From Clostridia bacterium (GTDB lineage Bacteria; Bacillota_A; Clostridia; Christensenellales; CAG-138): 12,534 nt of DNA. Location: assembly GCA_017394605.1 (NCBI GenBank), contig JAFPXU010000030.1, positions 1 to 12,534 of the forward strand, in the 5' to 3' direction. Of the stretch, positions 1 to 5,978 are shown in pieces (the first letter of the stretch is position 1; every line of letters begins with the position of its first letter). The notes beneath the pieces were generated by a model that saw only the letters and a list, made by a program, of their open reading frames with translations, had not been told where the DNA came from and did not search any database. A program made the position numbers and the translations under genes.

Positions 1-338
1 ACGGGGAGCGGACCGACCAGTTCCCGGACCTTCTCGTCACGGTGCTCGTCGAAGAAGTCCAGCGCAAAAAGGGCCTCGGAAACATCCGCGGGCAGGTCCG
101 CCACCGCGCGGTACGTGACGCCGTCCTTTTCAAACACATAGACGAAATGCTTTTCGCTGAACCCGTTGTCGTAGCTGTCATAGAAAAAGACGTCGCCCAT
201 GGTATCGAGGCTGGCAGGCTCCGCGGCGGGCGCCGGCTCCTGGACCGTTTGTGTTTTGGGCGCGCTGCAGGCGGCAAACGTGCCGAGCAGGCAGGCTGTC
301 AGCATCAGGCTGACCAGAATCTGAGATCTCGTTTTCAA
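1..338 (-). CDS. Putative lipoprotein of unknown function (3' end outside window)
   Basis: This leftward gene is cut by the left window edge, so only about 112 N-terminal residues are visible. It starts with a charged stretch (MKTRSQ), then a hydrophobic helix and Cys residues in lipobox-like settings: LTAC, and a few residues later FAAC followed by SAPK. I take it as a lipoprotein signal peptide with a Pro/Ala-rich linker (QEPAPAAEPAS) that tethers the mature domain outside the membrane. The visible mature part is acidic and aromatic (MGDVFFYDSYDNGF, YVFEKDGVTYRAV) and I do not recognise the family. Start choice: an ATG at 344 lies only 2 nt from GGAGG (347-351), while a TTG at 338 lies 8 nt away and gives the more typical signal peptide, so TTG is preferred. 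The gene follows the tubby-like gene by about 30 nt and is probably co-transcribed with it. Confidence 0.7.
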   Translation of the reverse strand, partial: MKTRSQILVSLMLTACLLGTFAACSAPKTQTVQEPAPAAEPASLDTMGDVFFYDSYDNGFSEKHFVYVFEKDGVTYRAVADLPADVSEALFALDFFDEHRDEKVRELVGPLP

Positions 339-368
339 TATCATATCCTCCGTTGTGTTTTTACGTGT

Positions 369-881
369 TCAGGAATAGAAGGTCTGATCCGTCCTCGCGA
401 TGGAAAAGGCCACGAGGAACGCGAGGTCCAGGTCCTTCTCCTCGCAGGTCACGTCATAGTAACGGTCTACGGTCAGGAAGGAGTTCCCGCCGGGAGAGGA
501 GTTGGCTATGGTCGCGAGCGGCGCTCCTTTGAAGGTCACGTCATAGCGCATGCCCAGTTTCTCGCCGGAGACATTGGATTCGATGCGGACCCACTGGTCA
601 TGCAGGTAGTCCCAGATCTTCTGACCGTCATACTTGAAGTAGGACCGCTTTGACAGGATGCTGAGCAGGCCGCCGTCTCCCTGTTCCACCGTAACGGTCT
701 TGCCGACTTTATGCTCCTCGGTCCGGTTCGTGATGTGGTTTATGAATTCAAAGGGCGACGCAAAAAGCAGGGAAAACTTCGTCATCTTCCCTTCGTAAAC
801 CGTGTTTCCGTCCGCGTCCTCCAGATAGAACGCCTCCTTGGCCGTTTTCAGAACCGGCTTCAGAAGATACTTATTTGCCAT
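369..881 (-). CDS. Tubby-like / LURP-one-related (LOR) beta-barrel protein
   Basis: A 170-residue protein with no signal peptide. The sequence alternates short beta-strand-like stretches: KYLLKPVLKTAKEAFYLED near residues 4-22, then GNTVYEGKMTKFSLLF, RSYFKYDGQKIWDYL and MRYDVTFKGAPLATI. It ends in a hydrophobic segment (LDLAFLVAFSIARTD, about 151-165). That order is typical of the tubby C-terminal-like fold of LURP-one/scramblase-like proteins, in which a hydrophobic helix threads a 12-strand barrel. Bacterial members have no settled function; membrane or phosphoinositide-like lipid association is only a family-level suggestion. The start overlaps the end of the upstream DUF3592-type gene by 11 nt, with AAGGAG inside that gene about 10 nt before the ATG, which indicates translational coupling. 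Family assignment is by eye and should be treated as moderate. Confidence 0.75.
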   Translation of the reverse strand: MANKYLLKPVLKTAKEAFYLEDADGNTVYEGKMTKFSLLFASPFEFINHITNRTEEHKVGKTVTVEQGDGGLLSILSKRSYFKYDGQKIWDYLHDQWVRIESNVSGEKLGMRYDVTFKGAPLATIANSSPGGNSFLTVDRYYDVTCEEKDLDLAFLVAFSIARTDQTFYS

Positions 882-1353
882 ATGTTCCCCACTCCTTTTC
901 CTGTTCTTTCATTTTTGCATATCTTTTGACGGCATGGATGCCGCTGATGATCCCGGCAGCGCACGCACCGATACCCGCGGCGATGATGATCAGCGGGATA
1001 ATAAGGCTTTTGGTCTGGGTGATCCGGCTGGGATCGTCCGGATCATAAAAGACGGTGATCCTGTCCCCCGCCTCATGCTTTGACATGCCGGAAAGGTCCG
1101 ATTCGTATTCTCTGCCGTCCACGGTGTACCGGATCCGCAGAAGATAGGTTTCATCCGCCGGGGTTTCCCCGGGATCCGCGGCCGCAGCCTTCTCCGGTTC
1201 GGCGCCAATCACGCTCGCTTCGGTCTGCCTGAAGTTCTGGTTCTGTTTGCTTACGCCGAAAAAGACGATGCCGAAGACGATGAGAATGATCCCTGCCGGG
1301 ATCAGAAACCGCGCCGCGGCAGATTCTCGGATGATTGTTATGATTTTGTTCAT
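871..1353 (-). CDS. DUF3592-type membrane protein with two transmembrane helices
   Basis: A 160-residue protein. A first transmembrane helix (about residues 17-35, FLIPAGIILIVFGIVFFG) is followed by a roughly 85-residue domain and a second helix (about 117-140, SLIIPLIIIAAGIGACAAGI), then a short basic tail (KRYAKMKEQEKEW). The middle domain contains RIRYTVDGREYESDL and ends with ITVFYDPDDPSRI. A 'YDP-x-x-P' turn just before the second helix is the hallmark of DUF3592 proteins, whose role is unknown. Start choice: an ATG at 1359 sits 1 nt from GGAGG, whereas the ATG at 1353 sits 7 nt from it, so 1353 is used. The gene lies between the HAD gene and the tubby-like gene and overlaps the latter. 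Topology predicts the loop domain on one side of the membrane, possibly facing the downstream lipoprotein; that partnership is inference. Confidence 0.85.
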   Translation of the reverse strand: MNKIITIIRESAAARFLIPAGIILIVFGIVFFGVSKQNQNFRQTEASVIGAEPEKAAAADPGETPADETYLLRIRYTVDGREYESDLSGMSKHEAGDRITVFYDPDDPSRITQTKSLIIPLIIIAAGIGACAAGIISGIHAVKRYAKMKEQEKEWGTYGK

Positions 1354-1355
1354 CG

Positions 1356-1448
1356 TCATCCCTCCTTTTTCATTATGTCCGATACGGAATCAAGCAGGCC
1401 GTCAAAAACAAGTCCAAAAGACGGTTCCGCTCCCTGAAGAAGCATCAT
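1356..1448 (-). CDS. Possible 30-residue small ORF coupling HAD and DUF3592 genes
   Basis: A short open frame encoding MMLLQGAEPSFGLVFDGLL and a further SVSDIMKKEG. Its ATG overlaps the HAD stop codon (ATGA arrangement) and its TGA falls 2 nt before the DUF3592-gene ATG, so it exactly fills the gap between the two genes. AGGAG lies immediately before the first ATG and 3 nt before the second, which is too close for an ideal site. It may be a genuine micro-protein, a translational relay keeping ribosomes on the message, or chance. No similarity is recognised. Confidence 0.2.
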   Translation of the reverse strand: MMLLQGAEPSFGLVFDGLLDSVSDIMKKEG

Positions 1449-2059
1449 CTCCTGTACGGGATCACCTTTTCCTTCGGATGCAGCCGGAAATACTCGTTCC
1501 ACTCCATCATCTGCCCGTCGCCGTAGACGACATAGGCGTGCTTTGCCTCGTCCGCAACAAAGTGGTCGGAATACGCGTCGCTGTAGAAGTTGTCGATATC
1601 CTCCGTGTTGTAGAGCAACTTGAAATTGACGAGCTTGCCCTCCGCGACGGCGAACTTGCCGGTGCATTTCCCTGTATAGCGGTCCATCTCCGTCGCGACC
1701 AGTCCGGTCAGCCCGAGCCGTTTCACGATCGGCTCCATGATGAACCGAGGCGTGCCGGAGGCGATCACGTCGTCCGGCCGCTTGACGGTTTCGTACCACG
1801 GCATCATGTACTGTTCCACCTCGTCCCAGTATTCCTCCAGAATCCGGTCCAGATCGTCGGTCTTATGGATTTTTCTCAGGATTCTGTACTCGGATTCCCG
1901 GGTCGTCGTCTTATCCAGAATGCGGAGCTTTAAAAGCAGTTCGTTCCACCTGTAGTTGAGCTTGTACCAGAAATAGCCTTTGCGGCGGAACATGAAATCG
2001 AAGAAGCGGTCCTCGCTGTCTCCGAAGAATATCGTCTTGTCAAAATCGTAAACGTTCAA
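1445..2059 (-). CDS. HAD-superfamily phosphatase (phosphoserine-phosphatase-like, subclass IB type)
   Basis: A 204-residue cytoplasmic HAD hydrolase. Motif I is VYDFDKTIF with the nucleophile Asp5 and acid/base Asp7; a helical cap follows (about residues 15-90, rich in aromatic and basic residues). Motif II is IASGTP with Ser101, motif III is probably Lys147 in NFKLLY, and motif IV is the acidic stretch YSDAYSDH (Asp161, Asp165). The motif IV layout resembles phosphoserine-phosphatase-like members that remove phosphate from small metabolites or lipid headgroups; the substrate cannot be read from sequence. Start choice: an in-frame ATG lies farther upstream, but GGAGG at 2067-2071 is 7 nt before a TTG at 2059 which places motif I at residues 3-9, the usual position, so TTG is chosen. 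It is first in the leftward cluster with the DUF3592-type, tubby-like and lipoprotein genes. Confidence 0.88.
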   Translation of the reverse strand: MNVYDFDKTIFFGDSEDRFFDFMFRRKGYFWYKLNYRWNELLLKLRILDKTTTRESEYRILRKIHKTDDLDRILEEYWDEVEQYMMPWYETVKRPDDVIASGTPRFIMEPIVKRLGLTGLVATEMDRYTGKCTGKFAVAEGKLVNFKLLYNTEDIDNFYSDAYSDHFVADEAKHAYVVYGDGQMMEWNEYFRLHPKEKVIPYRR

Positions 2060-2073
2060 TGCTCTTCCTCCGC

Positions 2074-2100
2074 GCCGGAACATATCATCCGGCAGTTTTT
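2074..2100 (+). terminator. Rightward-facing rho-independent terminator-like hairpin
   Basis: GCCGGA (2074-2079) pairs perfectly with TCCGGC (2088-2093) across an 8-nt loop, followed on the plus strand by AG and seven T residues (2096 onward). This is a textbook intrinsic terminator for rightward transcription, although no rightward gene precedes it. In the leftward transcript the same stem sits in the leader of the HAD gene, ending just before its ribosome binding site (2067-2071), so it could instead influence translation start. Confidence 0.45.
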
Positions 2101-2113
2101 TTATGCAAGATTC

Positions 2114-2143
2114 AGTATACGGCAGTTCCAAACGCAAACGCAA
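2114..2143 (-). promoter_or_regulatory. Candidate promoter of the HAD / DUF3592 / tubby-like / lipoprotein cluster
   Basis: On the minus strand a TATACT -10 element (2119-2114) lies 18 nt after TTGCGT (2143-2138). The -10 matches the housekeeping consensus at five of six positions; the -35 matches only its TTG. A transcript would start near 2107, giving a leader of about 48 nt before the TTG start. The same TATACT box occurs before the second HAD gene. Confidence 0.45.
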
Positions 2144-2188
2144 CGGAAAGTCCGAACCGTTCAGAAAATGACGGGATGCGGCAGGCCG

Positions 2189-3133
2189 TCAGCCGAATAT
2201 CCTGCCGAAATCCTTCCGCATGGACACGGGCAGCCATCCGTTCCGTCCGATCAGGCGGATCCCCTGCTCCGTTCCGTAGAAGCGTTCCCGCTCTCCGTCG
2301 TCGTGGAGGATGTACATAGAAAGCGCGCGGTATCTTTCATTCGACAGAGCCCAGTTCAGCATGGCCTCGTCAGGAAGATCGTTCCCGATCGCCAGGACGG
2401 GCGTCTTCCCCGTCTCACGCATGACGTTCTCGCATTTTTCATCGTCGATGTTCAGGTTGACCACGCGGTCCGTCTGCTCCATCCGGAAACGGTTCCCCGT
2501 TCCCCCCGGCCTGATCTCAAAATCCATCCCGATGCACCTGGTGTACGGGATCCCTTCGTTTCGGAACGTGAACAGCGCATGGCAGACGGCGTAGATCGTG
2601 TTCCTTCCCGATCCCGAGACGACATGAAAGCGGAACCCGTTCTCCGTCAGAAAAGCATACAGCTCCTGCATCGGAACGTACGCCATCCCCGTAAACGGCA
2701 TGCCCGGCGCATAATCCTTCCCCATCTGCATGCCGATCAACCCGCAGGCCTCCTCCACGGTCAGTCCTTTCACCGCGAGGCCCGCGACTCTGAAATACGC
2801 GTCCCAGTAAGCGCCGGTCTCCGTCTTTGACGGCTCCGGATCCGATGCGAGTTTTTCCGCAAGACGGTCGTATGTCCGGAGCAGTTCCTGCGCATGCGGG
2901 GATGACGGAAAGCGTTCGGACAGGACATGGCGCATCAGCTCGATCTCGATCCAGCCGGGCACGCCGATCCCGCCGTTCTCCCCGACCAGCGTTCCGTCGA
3001 AGTCGGATACGGCGACCCTGTCCTCCTCCGGGATGAAATCCGCGGAAGCGGGATCCGTGACGCATTTCACAAAGGACAGTATGGTTTCTTTTGTTTCCGT
3101 GTCTCTCCAGGACGGAAGCGGATCATGTTTCAA
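2189..3133 (-). CDS. HAD-superfamily hydrolase (phosphatase)
   Basis: A 314-residue soluble HAD protein. Motif I is VAVSDFDGTLVGE (Asp44, Asp46), motif II is HVVSGSGRN (Ser173), a probable motif III Lys233 lies in DDEKCENV, and motif IV is AIGNDLPDEAML (Asp252, Asp256). Between motifs I and II there is about 120 residues of cap domain containing GAYWDAYFRVAGL and TGMAYVPMQELYAFL. The substrate is unknown; a small phosphorylated metabolite is likely from the family. Start choice: translation could be read from an ATG at 3229, but that extension overlaps the promoter. GGAGG at 3142-3146 lies 8 nt before a TTG at 3133, which is preferred. The gene has its own promoter, lies downstream of the citF terminator, and is followed by a 129-nt gap before the next HAD gene, so the two HAD genes are probably separate units. 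Confidence 0.9.
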   Translation of the reverse strand: MKHDPLPSWRDTETKETILSFVKCVTDPASADFIPEEDRVAVSDFDGTLVGENGGIGVPGWIEIELMRHVLSERFPSSPHAQELLRTYDRLAEKLASDPEPSKTETGAYWDAYFRVAGLAVKGLTVEEACGLIGMQMGKDYAPGMPFTGMAYVPMQELYAFLTENGFRFHVVSGSGRNTIYAVCHALFTFRNEGIPYTRCIGMDFEIRPGGTGNRFRMEQTDRVVNLNIDDEKCENVMRETGKTPVLAIGNDLPDEAMLNWALSNERYRALSMYILHDDGERERFYGTEQGIRLIGRNGWLPVSMRKDFGRIFG

Positions 3134-3172
3134 GAGCGTACCCTCCGTTTCGGGATGTTTTCCCCGGATAAA

Positions 3173-3202
3173 AGTATAACCCGCGGATGCCCTCCGGGGC
3201 AA
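3173..3202 (-). promoter_or_regulatory. Candidate promoter of the second HAD gene
   Basis: On the minus strand TTGCCC (3202-3197) and TATACT (3178-3173) are separated by 18 nt. Initiation near 3166 would leave a leader of about 32 nt containing the GGAGG site. An inverted repeat GGGCA-ACGCG-TGCCC (3197-3211) overlaps the -35 element and could be an operator. Confidence 0.5.
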
Positions 3203-3232
3203 CGCGTGCCCGAAAAGCTTCCGGAACAAAGC

Positions 3233-3266
3233 AAAACACGGTCCCGCGACTGCGGATCCGTGTTTT
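3233..3266 (-). terminator. Terminator of the aconitase-icd-citDEF operon, possibly bidirectional
   Basis: AAAACACGG (3233-3241) pairs with CCGTGTTTT (3258-3266), a perfect 9-bp outer stem, and the interior adds a short CCGC/GCGG stem. It lies 25 nt beyond the citF stop. On the minus strand the stem ends in TTTTGCTTTG; on the plus strand it ends in six T residues, so it could also stop rightward readthrough. Confidence 0.8.
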
Positions 3267-3291
3267 TTGAATCATAGCCTGTCCCTGTCCG

Positions 3292-4797
3292 TCAGGTCTC
3301 GTCGATCTCCCGGATCACGTCAATGACCGTATTGTCGCGGTAAAGCACCACGCCGACGACCCGGTCCTTGTACCGGATGGGCGAGGGCTCGCCGACGATC
3401 TTCTCCGCCTTTTTGCGCAGCTCATCGATCGTGTTCAGCCGGATCCCCGCAGCGGTAAAGCGGTCAATGAGATCCTGCCGTCTCGGATTGACGGCGATGC
3501 CCTGCTCCGTCACCACGACGTCGACGACCGCGCCGGGCGTGACGACCGTATTGACCTTCTTCACGATGGTCGGAATGCGTCCGCGTGTCAGAGGCGCCAC
3601 GACGACCGACATCTTCGCGCCTGCCGCCGTGTCCGGATGTCCGCCGATCGCGCCGCGGATCACGCCGTCCGAACCGGTGAGAACGTTGACGTTGAAATCC
3701 GTGTCGATCTCCAGTGCGGAAAGCACGACAAAGTCCAGCGCGTTGACCGCGCATCCGCCGTTGTCGTACCCTGCGTAAAAACGCCCGTCGATCTGCGTAT
3801 GGAAGCGGTTGTTCTTCAGCGATTCCGCCGAAACGAGGTCGAACGACTGAACGTCGAGGATCTTGTCGATCAGGCCAGCCTCATGCATTTCGACGATCTG
3901 CCCGGTGATGCCGCCGAGCGCGAAATGGGCATGAATATGATGCTTCTCCATCTTTTCCCGCAGGAACCGCGCGGTCGCAAGTGAAGCGCCGCCGGTGCCC
4001 ATCTGCAGGGAGAAACCGTCATAGAAACATCCGGAATGCTCGATCACGTCCGCCGCGGTTTTCGCGATCAGCAGCTCCTTCGGGTTCTTCGTGTATCGCG
4101 TAGCCCCGCTCATGATGCCCGCGGGATCACCGATGTTCTCGACGGGAACGATGTAATCGACCTGGATGCCCGGGATGCCGTACGGGGCGTTGGGGTACGG
4201 AACAAGGTGGTCGGTCAGGATGACGACCTTGTCCGCGTACTGCGCGTCGACCTTTGCGTAGCCCAATGATCCGCAGATGGTGGCGTTCTCCTCGTCGCGG
4301 TTGTATCCGTTCGCGTTGCCCATCGGATCGCAGGAAGGCGCTCCGAGGAACGCGACGTCGATATGCAGCTCCCCGCGTTTGATCGCGGCGGCGCGGCCGC
4401 CGTGCGAGCGGAAAACGACAGGGTATTCCATCAGACCGCGGGATACCTCTTCGGCAAGCTCTCCGCGCATGCCGCTCGTTTCAATGCGGGTCACGACGCC
4501 GTTTTTGATGTGCTCGATCAGCGGCGTGTGGCAGCTCGCCAGCGAGCTTGCCGCGACCGTCAGGTTTTTGAATCCCATCTTCGCGATCTCTTCCATGACC
4601 ATGTTGACGATATAGTCGCCGTTGCGGAAATGGTGATGGAAGGAAATCGTCATGCCGTCTCTTAATCCGGTCTTCTCGATCGCCTCGCGGATGGAGCCGA
4701 GAACCTTCCTGCGGTCTCCCATGCTTCCCTTGTAGATCAGCGCCTTGGATTCGTCGAACGGTTTGTACTGCTCCGGAAACTGTCTGAACTGCTCCAT
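3292..4797 (-). CDS. citF: Citrate lyase alpha subunit (citrate:acetyl-ACP transferase)
   Basis: A 501-residue CoA-transferase-fold protein. In the citrate lyase complex the alpha subunit swaps the acetyl group on the CitD prosthetic arm for citrate, giving citryl-ACP, which CitE then cleaves. Family landmarks seen: GSMGDRRKVLGSI near residues 24-36, FHHHFRNGDYIVN near 53-65, FRSHGGRAAAI near 129-139, GAPSCDPMGNANG near 152-164, GFSLQMGTGG near 261-270, GSDGVIRGAIGGHPDTAAGAK near 375-395, and VTEQGIAVNPRR near 429-440. Length is normal for CitF (about 500-515). The start at 4797 has GGGAGG 7 nt upstream; a longer reading from 4812 would put that site inside the gene. It follows citE by 2 nt and is the last gene of the operon. 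Nothing appears truncated. Confidence 0.97.
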   Translation of the reverse strand: MEQFRQFPEQYKPFDESKALIYKGSMGDRRKVLGSIREAIEKTGLRDGMTISFHHHFRNGDYIVNMVMEEIAKMGFKNLTVAASSLASCHTPLIEHIKNGVVTRIETSGMRGELAEEVSRGLMEYPVVFRSHGGRAAAIKRGELHIDVAFLGAPSCDPMGNANGYNRDEENATICGSLGYAKVDAQYADKVVILTDHLVPYPNAPYGIPGIQVDYIVPVENIGDPAGIMSGATRYTKNPKELLIAKTAADVIEHSGCFYDGFSLQMGTGGASLATARFLREKMEKHHIHAHFALGGITGQIVEMHEAGLIDKILDVQSFDLVSAESLKNNRFHTQIDGRFYAGYDNGGCAVNALDFVVLSALEIDTDFNVNVLTGSDGVIRGAIGGHPDTAAGAKMSVVVAPLTRGRIPTIVKKVNTVVTPGAVVDVVVTEQGIAVNPRRQDLIDRFTAAGIRLNTIDELRKKAEKIVGEPSPIRYKDRVVGVVLYRDNTVIDVIREIDET

Positions 4798-4799
4798 AT

Positions 4800-5681
4800 T
4801 CAATCCTCCCATCTCCCGCCGGACGCCATTCTGGCGAGCTCCAGCAGATACCGCGCGCGCTCGACGACCGGTTTGTCGATCATCTTGCCCTTGATCGACG
4901 CGACGCCGCTGCCTCTTGCGTTGGCTTCCTCGATCGCGTCAATGATCGCCTGTGCCTTCTTGAGATCCTTCTCGCTCGGCATGAACACCCTGTGAAGGGG
5001 CTCGATCTGGCGCGGGTTGATGACGCTCTTGCCCGAGAACCCCATCTTCTTGATAACAGTCGCTTCCGCGATGAAGCCTTCCTCGTTGTTGATATCCGAA
5101 TAAACGGTATCCAGCGCGTCGATTCCCGCCGCACGGGCGGCGTTCAGGATCATCCCGCGGGCAAAAAACAGTTCCGTACCGTCGCTGCGCGTCGTTTTGA
5201 GGTCGGTCACGTAGTCCTCCGCGCCCAGCGCGATGCCGATCAGACGTTTGGACGCCTTCGCGATGGACTGCGCGTTCAGCACGCCTTCGGCGCTCTCGAT
5301 CGCCGCCATCATGCCGGTCTTCCCGACCGGAATGCCCGCCTCGCGCTCGATGCGCTCGATCTCGCGCTCACAGTCGATGATATCCTGCGCCGTCTCGGTC
5401 TTGGGCAGGCGGATCACGTCCGGCTGCGCGCGCACGATCGCCTCGAGGTCCTTGATGCCGAGACCGCTGGAAAGATCGTTGATCCGCACGACCAGCTCGG
5501 TATCGCCGTAATCCAGCGTGGTCAGCGCGTTGTACACGAGGAAGCGGGCCGTATCCTTTTCGGTATACGCGACGGAATCCTCCAGGTCGAACATGATGCT
5601 GTCCGCGCCGTAGATCCCGGCGTCCTTGATCATGCCCGGGTTGTTTCCGGGCACAAACATCATACTCCGGCGAAGTCTCAT
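4800..5681 (-). CDS. citE: Citrate lyase beta subunit (citryl-ACP lyase)
   Basis: A 293-residue TIM-barrel protein of the HpcH/HpaI aldolase superfamily that cleaves citryl-ACP into oxaloacetate and acetyl-ACP. Visible landmarks are the family N-terminus RLRRSMMFVPGNNP, FDLEDSVA at 31-38, Arg67 in VVRIND, RLPKTE at 91-96, Glu129 in AAIESAEG, Asp156 in LGAEDYVTDL (the Glu/Asp pair binds Mg2+), and KSVINPRQI at 218-226. Length is close to the known CitE size. Start choice: an ATG at 5696 lies too close to GGAGG, whereas the ATG at 5681 has GGAGG 8 nt upstream and matches the family N-terminus. Its ATG overlaps the citD stop (ATGA) and its own stop lies 2 nt before citF, so the three subunits should be made in balanced amounts. 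Confidence 0.97.
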   Translation of the reverse strand: MRLRRSMMFVPGNNPGMIKDAGIYGADSIMFDLEDSVAYTEKDTARFLVYNALTTLDYGDTELVVRINDLSSGLGIKDLEAIVRAQPDVIRLPKTETAQDIIDCEREIERIEREAGIPVGKTGMMAAIESAEGVLNAQSIAKASKRLIGIALGAEDYVTDLKTTRSDGTELFFARGMILNAARAAGIDALDTVYSDINNEEGFIAEATVIKKMGFSGKSVINPRQIEPLHRVFMPSEKDLKKAQAIIDAIEEANARGSGVASIKGKMIDKPVVERARYLLELARMASGGRWED

Positions 5682-5974
5682 GCCTTTGTCCTCCATGTAT
5701 AGTCCGTGCTCTCCGCGGCGCGGTATGCTGCCGCTGCAGTGCGCGCCCGGACGGTGCAGTCCAGTGCGCCCTTGTCGACCGCCTCGACGCGCGCATTTTC
5801 GACGCCGAGGTCTGAAAGCGTGTCACGGATGACTTTTTCGATCTGTTTGCCGTACTGCGCCATCACGCTCGAGGTCAGCACGACCTCCACGCCCTCCTGT
5901 TCGGCGGGCTCGATCGTGACGATGATGTCGCTCGATTCCACGGTCCCTGCCGATGCCGTTTTGATGATCTCCAT
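5678..5974 (-). CDS. citD: Citrate lyase gamma subunit (acyl carrier protein)
   Basis: A 98-residue carrier protein that holds the 2'-(5''-phosphoribosyl)-3'-dephospho-CoA prosthetic group. The segment KTASAGTVESSD places Ser14 exactly where the prosthetic group is attached in characterised CitD proteins. The rest follows the CitD pattern: IVTIEP near 18-23, a VVLTSSVMAQYGKQIEK helix region, and a C-terminal DCTVRARTAAAAYRAAE near 72-88. GGAGG lies 9 nt before the ATG, inside the end of icd; the icd stop is 4 nt upstream. The citE start overlaps its stop. The first subunit gene of a lyase operon is normally citD, and that order (DEF) is kept here, but the usual citC in front has been replaced by icd. 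Confidence 0.97.
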   Translation of the reverse strand: MEIIKTASAGTVESSDIIVTIEPAEQEGVEVVLTSSVMAQYGKQIEKVIRDTLSDLGVENARVEAVDKGALDCTVRARTAAAAYRAAESTDYTWRTKA

Positions 5975-5978
5975 CTTC

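Noticed and set aside
42..653. A 203-codon plus-strand frame across the lipoprotein and tubby-like genes
   Set aside because: It spans two leftward genes and their gap, has no ribosome binding site, and its product shows no recognisable features.
1356..1799. A longer minus-strand frame inside the HAD gene ending at the 30-codon ORF
   Set aside because: The portion inside the HAD gene is an out-of-frame shadow with Arg/Gly-rich composition; only the last 30 codons beyond the HAD stop are worth noting.
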